59,379 bases of DNA, taken from assembly GCA_017395105.1 (NCBI GenBank), contig JAFPWD010000032.1:1-59379 (forward strand), read 5' to 3'. Both the position numbers and the translations under genes were made by a program. Source of the DNA: Clostridia bacterium. GTDB taxonomy: Bacteria > Bacillota > Clostridia > Christensenellales > CAG-138. The notes under the pieces were generated by a model. That model had not been told where the DNA came from and searched no databases. It was given only the letters and a program-made list of their open reading frames with translations. Of this stretch, positions 49,223-57,732 are shown one piece after another; within the stretch, counting starts at the first letter, position 1, and every line of letters begins with the position of its first letter.

Positions 49223-50479
49223 TTACCCCTTTCCGATCTGTTCAAGCGCTTTTTGAGCCGCTTCGCTGTATGTAGTTTCGCTGCAGCCGTTGAAGTTTGC
49301 CAGCCGTTCGCAGGCAGCATGAAGCGAATCGCTTAAAGCCCTGCTCCATTTAACTTTAGGCTCGAGCCAAAGCCCTTTGATAATAAGCTCACCGGTCGTA
49401 TTGTTTGCAGCGGCTTCAATCCTTCCGATAAATTCTTCACCGTAAACAATGGGAAGCACGTAGTAGCCGAACAGCCTTTTTTCGGCGGAAACATAGATCT
49501 CCCAGCGATATCTGAAGCCGAAAACAGCTTCGATGAGGTTCCGATCCCACATCAGCGGATCGAGCGGCGCAATGAATTCGCAGCGCTTTTTATAGCGTTT
49601 TCTTTCCTTTGCCGCTTCAAGCAAAGGCATATCCTCGGCTTTTATATAGAGAGGAACGGATATTTCGGAAACGCTCAGGGGAATTATTCGCCCCTCCGCC
49701 GCAAGCTCTGAAAAGGCTCTTGTACGCAAGGCGGCATCCATACCCCAAATGCCGAGCAGAGAATCGGAACGGCGGTTCCAAAGTGCGCCAATCGCGCCCA
49801 TGCGCCGCAGAATGCCCCATTTGATATGGTCGATCGGTTCAACGTTCGGATCGGGAGCGTTCAGTATCTCGGCGGGGATATGCCTCTCGGCAAGATCATA
49901 GAATTTCCTTGTTCCTTCCTTGTGGTGGATAACGAGCCTGCCGTCCGAAAACATCTGTTCAAGAACCGAGCGCGCGGCGTTGGTCTTGCCGTGACGGTTG
50001 CCGCTCCAATGTATCGCAGAACCCCAAATTATCTCCCCTTCGATCGGAAGTGTTGCGGAGCTGACAGGGCCATGCTTTGAAATGTATGCAAGGGCATCCT
50101 CTGCAAACTCCTCGATTCCCGGGTAATCCGCGGAGTTTCGCCTTGCCGTCTGCCGCCATCTTTCAAGATAGGGAAGATCCTCCACCGGAAGTATTGAAAG
50201 CTCCTTGTCCGTATAGTCGATCAGCGCACGATCCTTATAGAGCAGCTCGCTGAGGTGCTGCTTTTTAAAGCCCTTGACCCTCGATTGAAGCGTAAGCTCG
50301 GCATTTCTGCCGCAAATATTGATGGGATCGAACTGTATGCAGCCCGCCTGCTTAACGTATTCAAGTGCGCCCTGCTTCCCCGAGAATCTGTAAGCACCCA
50401 AAAGCCCCTGCTTGAGCAGGATATAGCGCCGAAAAGTTTCAATCGAAATATTTAATTCTGTTGCGTTTATCTTACGCAA
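49223..50479 (-). CDS. YcaQ-like winged-helix DNA-binding protein (HTH_42 / DNA glycosylase family)
   Basis: A 418-residue protein of the YcaQ/AlkX-type family, in which E. coli YcaQ unhooks DNA interstrand crosslinks. Features visible: a QAGCIQFDPINICGRNAELT segment, IIWGSAIHWSGNRHGKTNAA, LEQMFSDGRLVIHHKEGTRK with a winged-helix pattern, FIAPLDPLMWDRNLIEAVFG, and VSAEKRLFGYYVLPIVYG. I selected the TTG at 50479, with AGGAAGG eight bases upstream inside pyrH; a TTG at 50503 is less well placed. It overlaps the pyrH end by eight bases, unusual in the pyrH-frr interval. Assignment by family pattern; glycosylase activity is inferred. Confidence 0.75.
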   Translation of the reverse strand: MRKINATELNISIETFRRYILLKQGLLGAYRFSGKQGALEYVKQAGCIQFDPINICGRNAELTLQSRVKGFKKQHLSELLYKDRALIDYTDKELSILPVEDLPYLERWRQTARRNSADYPGIEEFAEDALAYISKHGPVSSATLPIEGEIIWGSAIHWSGNRHGKTNAARSVLEQMFSDGRLVIHHKEGTRKFYDLAERHIPAEILNAPDPNVEPIDHIKWGILRRMGAIGALWNRRSDSLLGIWGMDAALRTRAFSELAAEGRIIPLSVSEISVPLYIKAEDMPLLEAAKERKRYKKRCEFIAPLDPLMWDRNLIEAVFGFRYRWEIYVSAEKRLFGYYVLPIVYGEEFIGRIEAAANNTTGELIIKGLWLEPKVKWSRALSDSLHAACERLANFNGCSETTYSEAAQKALEQIGKG

Positions 50480-51188
50480 GCTCAAAGCCTTCCTGCGCGT
50501 CAACTATCGTTCCCGAATTTTCACCGTTCGCCGCCTTGATGAAGTTTTCACTCTCGCGCATATCGAAGCAAACGATGGGCAGCGAGTATTCGCGGCAGAA
50601 GCTGATCGCGGTAAGGTCGGTCGCCTTGAGGTTGCGAGCGATCACCTCGTCGTAGCTGATGCGAACATAGCGCCTTGCGGAAGGATCCTTGTTCGGATCG
50701 GCGGTGTAGATGCCGTCCACATTCTTTGCAAGAAGAAGTGCGTCCGCATGGATCTGAGCCGCACGAAGTGCAGCCGCAGTGTCGGTCGAGAAGAATGGGC
50801 AGCCGGTGCCGCATGCAAAGACCACGACCGTGCCCTCATCGATGGACTTGTTCGCCTCGCGTGCGGAATAGGTGTCCGCAAACATCTCCATTGATACTGC
50901 GGAAAGCACGCGCACCGGAACGCCGATATCTATAAGCGCCTGCTCAAGCGCGAGTGCGTTTGCGGCGGTCGCGAGCATGCCGATATTATCCGCTCGGTTT
51001 CTTTCCATAGTGCCGCCGGACCTGCCGCGCCAGATATTGCCGCCGCCCACGACCACGCCTATCTTGCACCCGTGATCGCGCAGTGCCTTTATATGCTCTG
51101 CAGCAACGGAAACTTTATCGAAATCTATCGGCGTTTTGCCCGATAGCACTTCACCGCTGACCTTGAGAAGAATTCGTTCGTATTTCAT
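50472..51188 (-). CDS. pyrH: UMP kinase
   Basis: PyrH converts UMP to UDP. The ATG at 51188 follows GGAGGAAAAC, giving 238 residues. Landmarks are LLKVSGEVLSG, IGVVVGGGNIWRGR, NIGMLATAANALALEQAL, AYSAREANKSIDEGTVVVFA, VFACGTGCPFFSTDTAAALR and DGIYTADPNKDPSA. Firmicutes usually have rpsB-tsf-pyrH-frr; here two unrelated genes separate pyrH from frr, and rpsB/tsf are not upstream. It begins its own transcript from a promoter about 55 bp upstream. Confidence 0.96.
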   Translation of the reverse strand: MKYERILLKVSGEVLSGKTPIDFDKVSVAAEHIKALRDHGCKIGVVVGGGNIWRGRSGGTMERNRADNIGMLATAANALALEQALIDIGVPVRVLSAVSMEMFADTYSAREANKSIDEGTVVVFACGTGCPFFSTDTAAALRAAQIHADALLLAKNVDGIYTADPNKDPSARRYVRISYDEVIARNLKATDLTAISFCREYSLPIVCFDMRESENFIKAANGENSGTIVDAQEGFELA

Positions 51189-51239
51189 GTTTTCCTCCAT
51201 AAATGCGGATGGTTTGCGCCCGCTTTGTTACTCGTTCAT

Positions 51240-51268
51240 ATTATAAATGATTTTATTTGAAAATTAAA
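51240..51268 (-). promoter_or_regulatory. Promoter for pyrH
   Basis: On the minus strand TTTAAT, 17 bp, TATAAT. The -10 is good, the -35 poor. Confidence 0.5.
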
Positions 51269-51352
51269 GCGTTTTAAAAAATATTTTCAGGGATCCGCTC
51301 ACTTGGGAAAACTTGCTTTGAATAAAATTATCGGCAATTTTTTGCACAAATA

Positions 51353-51381
51353 TTCAATTTTGCCTCGCAATATGGTATAAT
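51353..51381 (+). promoter_or_regulatory. Promoter for the rnf operon
   Basis: TTCAAT, 17 bp, TATAAT; the -10 ends about 55 bases before the rnfC start. Confidence 0.55.
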
Positions 51382-51435
51382 ATCCAAAGGTAATGAATCC
51401 GTTTACTGAATAATTTTCGGAAGGAAGGCGAAGGT

Positions 51436-52773
51436 TTGTTAAAACGCTCATTTAAAGGCGGAGTTCACCCGCTTTCAAGAACGCACGAAGGCAAGCAGCT
51501 AACGAGAAATAAGGCTTCGCAGGTATTCACGCCCGAATACGTCTGCATCCCAATGAACCTGCATCTCGGCGCACCCTCGGAGCCCTGCGTAAAGAAGGGC
51601 GATATCGTTAAGCTTGGTCAGATCATCGGCGCACCAGTCGGTTTTCTCGGCCTGCCCATCCATGCATCCGTTTCGGGCGAGGTTATCGAGGTTGCCGAAA
51701 AGCAGCAGCTTGGACCAAAGAAGGTCATGTGTGTAACCATTAAAAACGACGGTCTTGACACCCGCGAGGAGCCGATGCCCTCTATAGGCACCTGTGATAC
51801 GGCGGAGCCCAAGGCGATCGTTGAACGCATCAAGCAGGCGGGCATCTGCGGCATGGGCGGCGCAGCGTTCCCGCTGCACGTTAAGCTCACCATACAGGAC
51901 GAAAAGCATGCCGATACCATTATTTTGAACGGTGCGGAGTGCGAAACTCATCTTACAAGCGATTTTCGCGCAATGCTCGAGCGTTCGGATGACATCGTTC
52001 ACGGCCTTGTTGCCATAATGCGCGCAATGAACTCTGAGTGCGGCATAATCGCAATAGAGGATAATAAGCCCGAAGCCATCGAAGCCATGAAGAAGGCAGC
52101 AGAGGGTCACGAGGGCATTTCGGTTCGAGTGCTAAAAACCAAGTACCCTCAGGGCAGCGAAAAACAGCTCATAACCGTTGCAACGGGCAGGGAGGTGCCG
52201 AGAGGCAAGCTTCCGATAGACTGTGGCGTTATAGTTACAAACGTTGCAACCGCCGCGGCGGTAAAGAATGCGATAGAGGACGGACTTCCCCTCACGCACC
52301 GCGTAACCACAGTCACCGGCAGGGTCAAATGTCCCTGCAATCTGCTCGTTCCGATCGGCACCTGCGTTAAGGATCTGATCGAGTTCGCAGGCGGCTACGA
52401 TGGCGATATAGCAAAGCTTGTTGCGGGCGGCATGATGACCGGCCCCGCCGCTCCGAACGATGATTTTTCCATCACCAAGGCCATGGGCGGCATTGTGGCA
52501 CTCAATAAAAAAGAGGCCATTTCCTATGAGGAAAAGCCCTGCATCCGCTGCGCGCGCTGCATCTCGGTATGTCCCATCGGTCTCAATCCCGCGAGGATAA
52601 AGCAATACTGCGATGCAAACGATATGGCGGGCGCTAAGGAAAACAACGTCATGGACTGCATAGTTTGCGGCTGCTGCTCGTTCACATGCCCCGCGAACCG
52701 CTTCCTTACCGCATCATTCAAAAATATGAAGGATAGGATCACCCTTGCTTCAAGACTCGGAGGTAAGAAATGA
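51436..52773 (+). CDS. rnfC: Rnf complex subunit C, NADH-binding
   Basis: RnfC is the peripheral NADH- and FMN-binding subunit of the ferredoxin:NAD+ oxidoreductase pump. The TTG start (SD AAGGCGAAGG) gives 445 residues. The opening FKGGVHPLSRTHEGKQLTR is typical of the family, as are HLGAPSEPCVKKGDIVKLGQ, the GMGGAAFPLHVKL loop, and NGAECETHLTSDFRAMLE. Two [4Fe-4S] motifs follow near the C-terminus, CIRCARCISVCPIGLNP and CIVCGCCSFTCPANR. First gene of rnfCDGEAB. Confidence 0.95.
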   Translation: MLKRSFKGGVHPLSRTHEGKQLTRNKASQVFTPEYVCIPMNLHLGAPSEPCVKKGDIVKLGQIIGAPVGFLGLPIHASVSGEVIEVAEKQQLGPKKVMCVTIKNDGLDTREEPMPSIGTCDTAEPKAIVERIKQAGICGMGGAAFPLHVKLTIQDEKHADTIILNGAECETHLTSDFRAMLERSDDIVHGLVAIMRAMNSECGIIAIEDNKPEAIEAMKKAAEGHEGISVRVLKTKYPQGSEKQLITVATGREVPRGKLPIDCGVIVTNVATAAAVKNAIEDGLPLTHRVTTVTGRVKCPCNLLVPIGTCVKDLIEFAGGYDGDIAKLVAGGMMTGPAAPNDDFSITKAMGGIVALNKKEAISYEEKPCIRCARCISVCPIGLNPARIKQYCDANDMAGAKENNVMDCIVCGCCSFTCPANRFLTASFKNMKDRITLASRLGGKK

Positions 52774-53747
52774 GCGATCTTAATTTCAATGTTTCAACCG
52801 CTCCGCACGTGCGCACACATGAGAGCACGACCTCGATCATGCGCCACGTGTTGATAGCGCTATGTCCCGCGCTTCTTGCGGGAGTCTATTTCTTCGGCTT
52901 CCGCTCGCTTATTCTCGCCGCGATCTGCGTTGTGAGCTGCGTTGTGTTCGAGTTTCTTTATCAAAAGCTGATGAAGCGCCCCGTGACCGTCGGCGATCTT
53001 TCCGCTGCCGTAACCGGTCTGCTTCTTGCTTTGACCCTTCCTGTTACCGCTCCATGGTGGATGTGCGTCATCGGAAGCTCGGTTGCGATCCTGCTTGCAA
53101 AGCAGCTCTTCGGCGGCATTGGCGACAACTTCTTAAATCCCGCGCTGACCGCAAGAGCGGTGCTGCTTGCGAGCTGGCCGGCAAGAATGAGCGGCGCAGC
53201 GTTCGTTAGCCCGAATTTCCTTGGCAGCGTTGACTCCGTTTCATCGGCAACTCCGCTTGCCTATGGCGCAAAATTAGCGGACGGAACGAGCATGCTCGAT
53301 CTATTCATCGGCAAGATCCCGGGAACCATTGGAGAGGTCTGCAAAATTGCGATCCTGCTCGGCTTCGTGTATCTTCTCGTAACGCACGTTATCTCATGGC
53401 ATGTTCCGGTGATAATCGTGCTTTCCACCGGTCTTTTCACATGGCTCTTCTCGGGCGGCGGCATCGACACTCCGCTCGTTGCGATGCTTCAGGGCGGCAT
53501 ACTCTTCGGAGCCGTGTTTATGGCAACCGATTACTCCACCTGCCCGATGACTGCGCCGGGTCAGGTAATATTCGCGCTTGGTATCGGCCTTCTTACTGCA
53601 GTCATACGCTGCTTCGCAGGCTATCCCGAGGGTGTTACCTACGCGATCCTGTTTATGAACATCGTAACGCCTCTTCTTGATAAATACATCAAGCCGAGGA
53701 TCTACGGTGAGGTTAAGGAGAAGAAGGGGGGAGAGAAGGTTGCGTAA
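52770..53747 (+). CDS. rnfD: Rnf complex subunit D
   Basis: A 325-residue integral membrane subunit. It begins LNFNVSTAPHVRTHESTTSI. About nine helices are visible. The conserved Thr expected to bind FMN covalently is in SSATPLAYGAKL. LNPALTARAVLLASWPARMS and FMATDYSTCPMTAPGQVIF with a YPEGVTYAILFMNIVTPLLD terminus match RnfD/NqrB. It overlaps rnfC by four bases (ATGA). With RnfG it forms the flavin relay. The product is a normal length for RnfD. Confidence 0.95.
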   Translation: MSDLNFNVSTAPHVRTHESTTSIMRHVLIALCPALLAGVYFFGFRSLILAAICVVSCVVFEFLYQKLMKRPVTVGDLSAAVTGLLLALTLPVTAPWWMCVIGSSVAILLAKQLFGGIGDNFLNPALTARAVLLASWPARMSGAAFVSPNFLGSVDSVSSATPLAYGAKLADGTSMLDLFIGKIPGTIGEVCKIAILLGFVYLLVTHVISWHVPVIIVLSTGLFTWLFSGGGIDTPLVAMLQGGILFGAVFMATDYSTCPMTAPGQVIFALGIGLLTAVIRCFAGYPEGVTYAILFMNIVTPLLDKYIKPRIYGEVKEKKGGEKVA

Positions 53748-54357
53748 CACTTTAGGTCTTGTTTGGAAGCTTCTGCTCATCTGCCTTGTGGCGGGTCTCG
53801 TTCTCGGCCTTGTAAACGAGGTCACTAAGGGTCCCATCGAGGAGCAGGAAAAGGTTGCGGCGGATAATGCCCGCGCGGCTGCCTTCCCTGGTGCGGTAAA
53901 GTTCGAGCCATTGAAGCACGACACCGAAACCGTACACAGCTTCTATTCCGCGCTCGATGATAAGGGCAATCTGCTCGGTTATGTCGCCTCCTCCCGCGAA
54001 TACGGCTATGGTGGCGATATCGAGGTAGTCGTCGGATTGGACAACAAAGGCAAGGTCGTTGGCACCGTTATCGGCGGCAACGGCGATTTCTCCGAAACTG
54101 CAGGTCTCGGCGCCAAGGTGAAGGACGAAGCCTTTGCAAAGCAGTTCATCGGAATGGACTATTCAGGCTCCGAAGTGAAATACAGCGAGGGCGGCGGCGG
54201 ATACGTGATCCCCGCAGGCTCGATCTTCGTTCAAAAAGCCGACAGCGGCGACGAGGGCGGCATCGATGCTATCAGCGGCGCCACCTATTCCTCCAAAGCC
54301 GTAATCACGGCCTTCAACAACACCTGCTCCGAGCTGTATAAGCTCATCGGCGAATAA
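53740..54357 (+). CDS. rnfG: Rnf complex subunit G
   Basis: A 205-residue subunit with one N-terminal membrane helix (LVWKLLLICLVAGLVLGLVN) and an extracytoplasmic flavin domain. The covalent FMN attachment sequence SGATYSS is near residue 182 in DAISGATYSSKAVITAFN. I place the start at the TTG at 53740, overlapping rnfD, with GGGGGAGAG upstream. FMN binding via the Thr of S-G-A-T is typical for the family. An ETAGLGAKVKDEAFAKQFIG segment is also diagnostic. Confidence 0.93.
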   Translation: MRNTLGLVWKLLLICLVAGLVLGLVNEVTKGPIEEQEKVAADNARAAAFPGAVKFEPLKHDTETVHSFYSALDDKGNLLGYVASSREYGYGGDIEVVVGLDNKGKVVGTVIGGNGDFSETAGLGAKVKDEAFAKQFIGMDYSGSEVKYSEGGGGYVIPAGSIFVQKADSGDEGGIDAISGATYSSKAVITAFNNTCSELYKLIGE

Positions 54358-54370
54358 CGGGGGTGAGAGC

Positions 54371-55012
54371 ATGAGTAAAGCAGGAAAAGTTTTTACCAAC
54401 GGTCTTTTCAACGAGAATCCGACCTTCCGTCTCGTTCTCGGAACATGTCCCACGCTTGCCGTAACCACTCAGGCGATGAACGGCATCGGCATGGGCTTGG
54501 CCGCGACCTTCGTTCTTCTCGGAAGCAATATAGTAATATCGCTTCTTCGCAAGTTCATACCCGATAAGGTTCGCATCCCGGCGTTCATCGTTATCATCTG
54601 TATGTTCGTTACTTCCGTTCAGATGCTGATGCACGCATTTGTGCCGGAGCTTTATAAATCGCTCGGCATCTTCATACCGTTGATCGTTGTCAACTGCATA
54701 ATCCTTGCGCGCGCGGAAGCGTTCGCATCGAAGAACAGCGTTCTGTATTCCGCGATAGACGGTCTCGGCATGGGCATCGGCTTCACCGTTGCGATCACAG
54801 CGATTGGCGCGATACGCGAGCTCATAGGCAACGGTACGATCTTCGGCGCAAGCGTTTTCGGTTCGGGCTTTGAGCCCATGCTGATCGCAGCGCTCGCTCC
54901 CGGCGGCTTCATAGTTTTCGGACTTATGCTCGCGCTTGTTAATGCCGTATCGAATAGAGATAAGAAAGACGTCGAGGCTGAATGTGCGCTTGATGAGAAG
55001 GAGGCAGCATAA
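54371..55012 (+). CDS. rnfE: Rnf complex subunit E
   Basis: A 213-residue membrane protein with six helices. It carries NPTFRLVLGTCPTLAVTTQA and the RnfE-type ILVVNCIILARAEAFAS-like text (here LIVVNCIILARAEAFASKNS), and IGFTVAITAIGAIRELIG. RnfE and RnfA form a pseudo-symmetric pair that holds an Fe-S centre in the membrane. It starts with GGTGAGAGC and directly abuts rnfA: the stop at 55010-55012 is followed by the ATG at 55013. Confidence 0.93.
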   Translation: MSKAGKVFTNGLFNENPTFRLVLGTCPTLAVTTQAMNGIGMGLAATFVLLGSNIVISLLRKFIPDKVRIPAFIVIICMFVTSVQMLMHAFVPELYKSLGIFIPLIVVNCIILARAEAFASKNSVLYSAIDGLGMGIGFTVAITAIGAIRELIGNGTIFGASVFGSGFEPMLIAALAPGGFIVFGLMLALVNAVSNRDKKDVEAECALDEKEAA

Positions 55013-55600
55013 ATGACTGATTTTGCAAAGCTTCTCGTACTGCTCGTAACGAGCATACTTTCAAATAATTTCATCTTTTCGCGCTTCCTTGGCTGCTGTC
55101 CGTTCCTCGGCGTTTCAAACAAGGTCGAAACGGCCGCGGGCATGGGTATGGCGGTAACCTTCGTTATGGCGCTCGCCTCGCTGTTCACTTGGCTTGTGTA
55201 TAATTTTATACTCGTTCCGCTCGGGCTCGAGTATCTGCAGACGATGAGCTTCATCCTCGTTATCGCAAGTCTCGTTCAGTTTGTTGAAATGTTCCTCAAA
55301 AAGAGCAGCCCTTCGCTGTACAAGAGCCTCGGCATCTATCTGCCGCTGATCACCACGAACTGCGCGGTGCTCGGCGCAACGCTCATCAATATCGAGCAGA
55401 GCTACAACCTGCTGTTCGCGGTATCAAACGGCGTTTTCGGTGCTCTCGGCTTTATGCTTGCCATAGTGCTTATGGCGGGTGTTCGTGAAAGGCTCGAGTT
55501 TTCCAAAATGCCGAACGCGCTCAAGGGCTTCTCAAGCTCGCTCATCATCGCGGGTCTTATGAGCATAGCCTTCCTCGGCTTCTCGGGTATCGGCGGCTGA
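55013..55600 (+). CDS. rnfA: Rnf complex subunit A
   Basis: A 195-residue membrane protein with six helices. FIFSRFLGCCPFLGVSNKVE carries the conserved CCPF, and YLPLITTNCAVLGATLINIE and FGALGFMLAIVLMAGVRERL are the characteristic later segments. It forms the membrane core with RnfE. The ribosome binding site GGAGGCAGC lies inside rnfE. Ends 24 bases before rnfB. Confidence 0.95.
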   Translation: MTDFAKLLVLLVTSILSNNFIFSRFLGCCPFLGVSNKVETAAGMGMAVTFVMALASLFTWLVYNFILVPLGLEYLQTMSFILVIASLVQFVEMFLKKSSPSLYKSLGIYLPLITTNCAVLGATLINIEQSYNLLFAVSNGVFGALGFMLAIVLMAGVRERLEFSKMPNALKGFSSSLIIAGLMSIAFLGFSGIGG

Positions 55601-55623
55601 TAGGCTAAAGGAGGTATTTACTT

Positions 55624-56421
55624 ATGAATTGGACTGCAATAATCATCGCGGGAGCCGTAATGGGCGCGCTTGCGATAGTGTTTGCCATCATACTTGGCGT
55701 TGCGGATAAGAAATTTGCCGTCGAGATCGATGCGCGCGTTCCCCAGATCACCGAATGTCTCGGCGGTGCAAACTGCGGTGCCTGCGGCTATGCGGGTTGT
55801 GCCGCGCTTGCGGAGGCCATCGTGCGCGGGGACGTTGCTCCCAACGCCTGCCCGGCCTCCAAGGGCGAGAAGATAAAGCGCATTTCGGAGCTTATGGGTG
55901 TTGAGGCTTCCGCTCAAACTCCCGCAGTTGCAAGGCTTATCTGCTCGGGCGACTGCGATACCGCAGCCGTGCGCTATCAGTACGACGGCGTACCGAACTG
56001 CCGCATAGCAAACGGACTTGCGGGCGGCCCGAAGAAATGCACATGGGCATGCCTCGGCATGGGTGACTGTATCCGCGACTGCAAGTTCGGCGCGATAAAG
56101 ATGGGGGAGAACGGACTTCCTCAGTTCAACAGCGCTAAGTGCACGGGTTGCGGTGCCTGCGCAAAGCAATGTCCGCGCGGCGCGATCGCGCTCGTTCCGA
56201 CCTCGGCCAAGGTGCTGATCCTCTGCCGAAACGACGATGCGGGCAAGGAAGCTAAGGACAACTGCAAGAACGCCTGCATCGGATGCCGCCGCTGCGAAAA
56301 GAGCTGCCCTGCGGAGGCGATCACACTCGTTGGCAAGCATTGCGTTATCGATCAGGATAAATGCATCGGCTGCCTTGAATGCACCAAGCAGTGTCCTATG
56401 GGCTGCATAATTACGCTTTAA
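55624..56421 (+). CDS. rnfB: Rnf complex subunit B, polyferredoxin
   Basis: A 265-residue subunit that takes electrons from reduced ferredoxin. An N-terminal helix (IIIAGAVMGALAIVFAIILG) anchors it. The GANCGACGYAGCAALAEAIV segment and its later C-residues form the first cluster domain. Then come ferredoxin-type motifs CTGCGACAKQCPRGAI, CIGCRRCEKSCPAEAI and CIGCLECTKQCPMGCI. These provide clusters for electron entry. The SD is AAAGGAGG. It closes the operon, before a terminator. Confidence 0.95.
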   Translation: MNWTAIIIAGAVMGALAIVFAIILGVADKKFAVEIDARVPQITECLGGANCGACGYAGCAALAEAIVRGDVAPNACPASKGEKIKRISELMGVEASAQTPAVARLICSGDCDTAAVRYQYDGVPNCRIANGLAGGPKKCTWACLGMGDCIRDCKFGAIKMGENGLPQFNSAKCTGCGACAKQCPRGAIALVPTSAKVLILCRNDDAGKEAKDNCKNACIGCRRCEKSCPAEAITLVGKHCVIDQDKCIGCLECTKQCPMGCIITL

Positions 56422-56434
56422 AAATTGATGCTCA

Positions 56435-56466
56435 AAAGCGGGCGCTCCGTTTGGTGCGCCCGCTTT
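56435..56466. terminator. Terminator after rnfB, usable in both directions
   Basis: AAAGCGGGCGC and GCGCCCGCTTT form an 11-bp stem. On the plus strand the U-run is within the second arm; on the minus strand the stem ends in TTTTG, serving the kinase operon. Confidence 0.8.
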
Positions 56467-56491
56467 GCGTATGGAGTTTATAAGAGCTGAA

Positions 56492-57106
56492 TCAGAGGGT
56501 GATGTCAGCGCATTCTCGAACAGCGCAATGCTCGAAGTAGAGCTCCTCCAACGGTATCCAGCGCTGAATGAATTGGGTCAGCTTTTCTTCGCCGTTTCTT
56601 AAAAGAATGCGCTCGCGCTGCTCCATGGAATCGATATCGAGGAAAACCTTGAGATCGTAATTATCACGAAGCTCGGGATGTAAACAGTACGAGCCCTCGA
56701 CGATCACAACGTGAGAGGGTTCAACGGAAACGGGCTCTAAAAGCTTCATGCTCATGCAGTCGAACGGGCGATACGAGAAAGCTTTATTTGTCAATAGCTT
56801 TTCAAGAACTTCGTCCTTGAATCGCTCGTGATCCACGTTGCCTCCCGGAGTTTTATAGCGATCCTCGGTTCGCTGCTCCGGACGAGGATAAAAATCATCC
56901 ATGTGGATAACCTTTATGATCGGCTTGGGTACCCTGCGTTCGATCGCGTTTTTAAGAGCAGTAGCAAGCGTGGTCTTGCCTGCGCCGCACCGTCCGTCGA
57001 TCGCGATGATAAACGGGCGCTGTGGGAATCCGCCACGAAGCTTCGGCTCGCGTTTTTCGAGCAGCTCGAGTATCCTGCTGACTTTAGACCTGATATCATC
57101 AATCAT
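56492..57106 (-). CDS. Uridine kinase-like P-loop kinase
   Basis: A 204-residue P-loop kinase related to uridine kinase and phosphoribulokinase. The P-loop is IDGRCGAGKTTLATALKNAI near residue 36. IKVIHMDDFYPRPEQRTEDR (the Asp-containing substrate region), GGNVDHERFKDEVLEKLL and VVIVEGSYCLHPELRDNYDL with LFLDID-like FLDIDSMEQRERILLRNG follow. The substrate is unknown. It lies 27 bases after the ECF S component gene, so a phosphorylation-trapping role for an imported nucleoside or vitamin is suggested. No transporter ATPase genes are adjacent. Confidence 0.75.
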   Translation of the reverse strand: MIDDIRSKVSRILELLEKREPKLRGGFPQRPFIIAIDGRCGAGKTTLATALKNAIERRVPKPIIKVIHMDDFYPRPEQRTEDRYKTPGGNVDHERFKDEVLEKLLTNKAFSYRPFDCMSMKLLEPVSVEPSHVVIVEGSYCLHPELRDNYDLKVFLDIDSMEQRERILLRNGEEKLTQFIQRWIPLEELYFEHCAVRECADITL

Positions 57107-57133
57107 AGTTTACCAAAATTCCTTTGTGAATCA

Positions 57134-57691
57134 TTAACTCTTACCGGCAGGCTCCGTTTTTATGCGGCTTTGCTCCATGGAGATCATAATAGTAGGTATC
57201 AGCACTATCTGCATTATGATGCCCGGGATCGCATTGAGTACCGCATCGGCAAGGAACACGTTAAAATCAAATGCGCTTCCGCTCAGTTTGAAAATAACGA
57301 TACGAACTACAAGAAATACGATCCTTCCGAGCACCATCGATGAAATAAGCGCAGCGAGGAGCGAAACGGTTTTATTGACCTTTGCATCCAGCAGCTTTTT
57401 ATAAATGAAGCCTGCAAAGAAGCCGTAAGCCGCAAGCTCAAATGCCATTTCAACGGCGGTGGGGAAGAATGCGGGCATGCCGAAAAGCGGGGAACGAACG
57501 AGCGGCAGAAGGAAGCCTATAGCCAGTCCGTAAGGCCAGCCCACTATCAGCGAGCAGAGGAACACGGGAAGATGCATCGGAAGCAGCATTTTGCCTATCT
57601 GCGGCATCTGTCCTGTAACGAAGGGAAGCACGAGTCCTATTGCGAAAAACATCGCGGCAACAACGAGCTTTTGAGTTGATATTCTGTGCAT
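57134..57691 (-). CDS. ECF transporter S component
   Basis: A 185-residue, six-helix membrane protein of the energy-coupling factor S-component class. The N-terminal KLVVAAMFFAIGLVLPFVTG, then MPQIGKMLLPMHLPVFLCSL and a GWPYGLAIGFLLPLVRSPLF loop are consistent with it. The ligand cannot be read; the HLPVF segment is reminiscent of vitamin-type S components. It has an AAAGGAAAAGC site and is followed by the kinase gene. The EcfA/T module must be elsewhere in the genome. Confidence 0.8.
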   Translation of the reverse strand: MHRISTQKLVVAAMFFAIGLVLPFVTGQMPQIGKMLLPMHLPVFLCSLIVGWPYGLAIGFLLPLVRSPLFGMPAFFPTAVEMAFELAAYGFFAGFIYKKLLDAKVNKTVSLLAALISSMVLGRIVFLVVRIVIFKLSGSAFDFNVFLADAVLNAIPGIIMQIVLIPTIMISMEQSRIKTEPAGKS

Positions 57692-57732
57692 AGCTTTTCC
57701 TTTGTCGGATAGAGATTTTTAAAAATCGAGAA

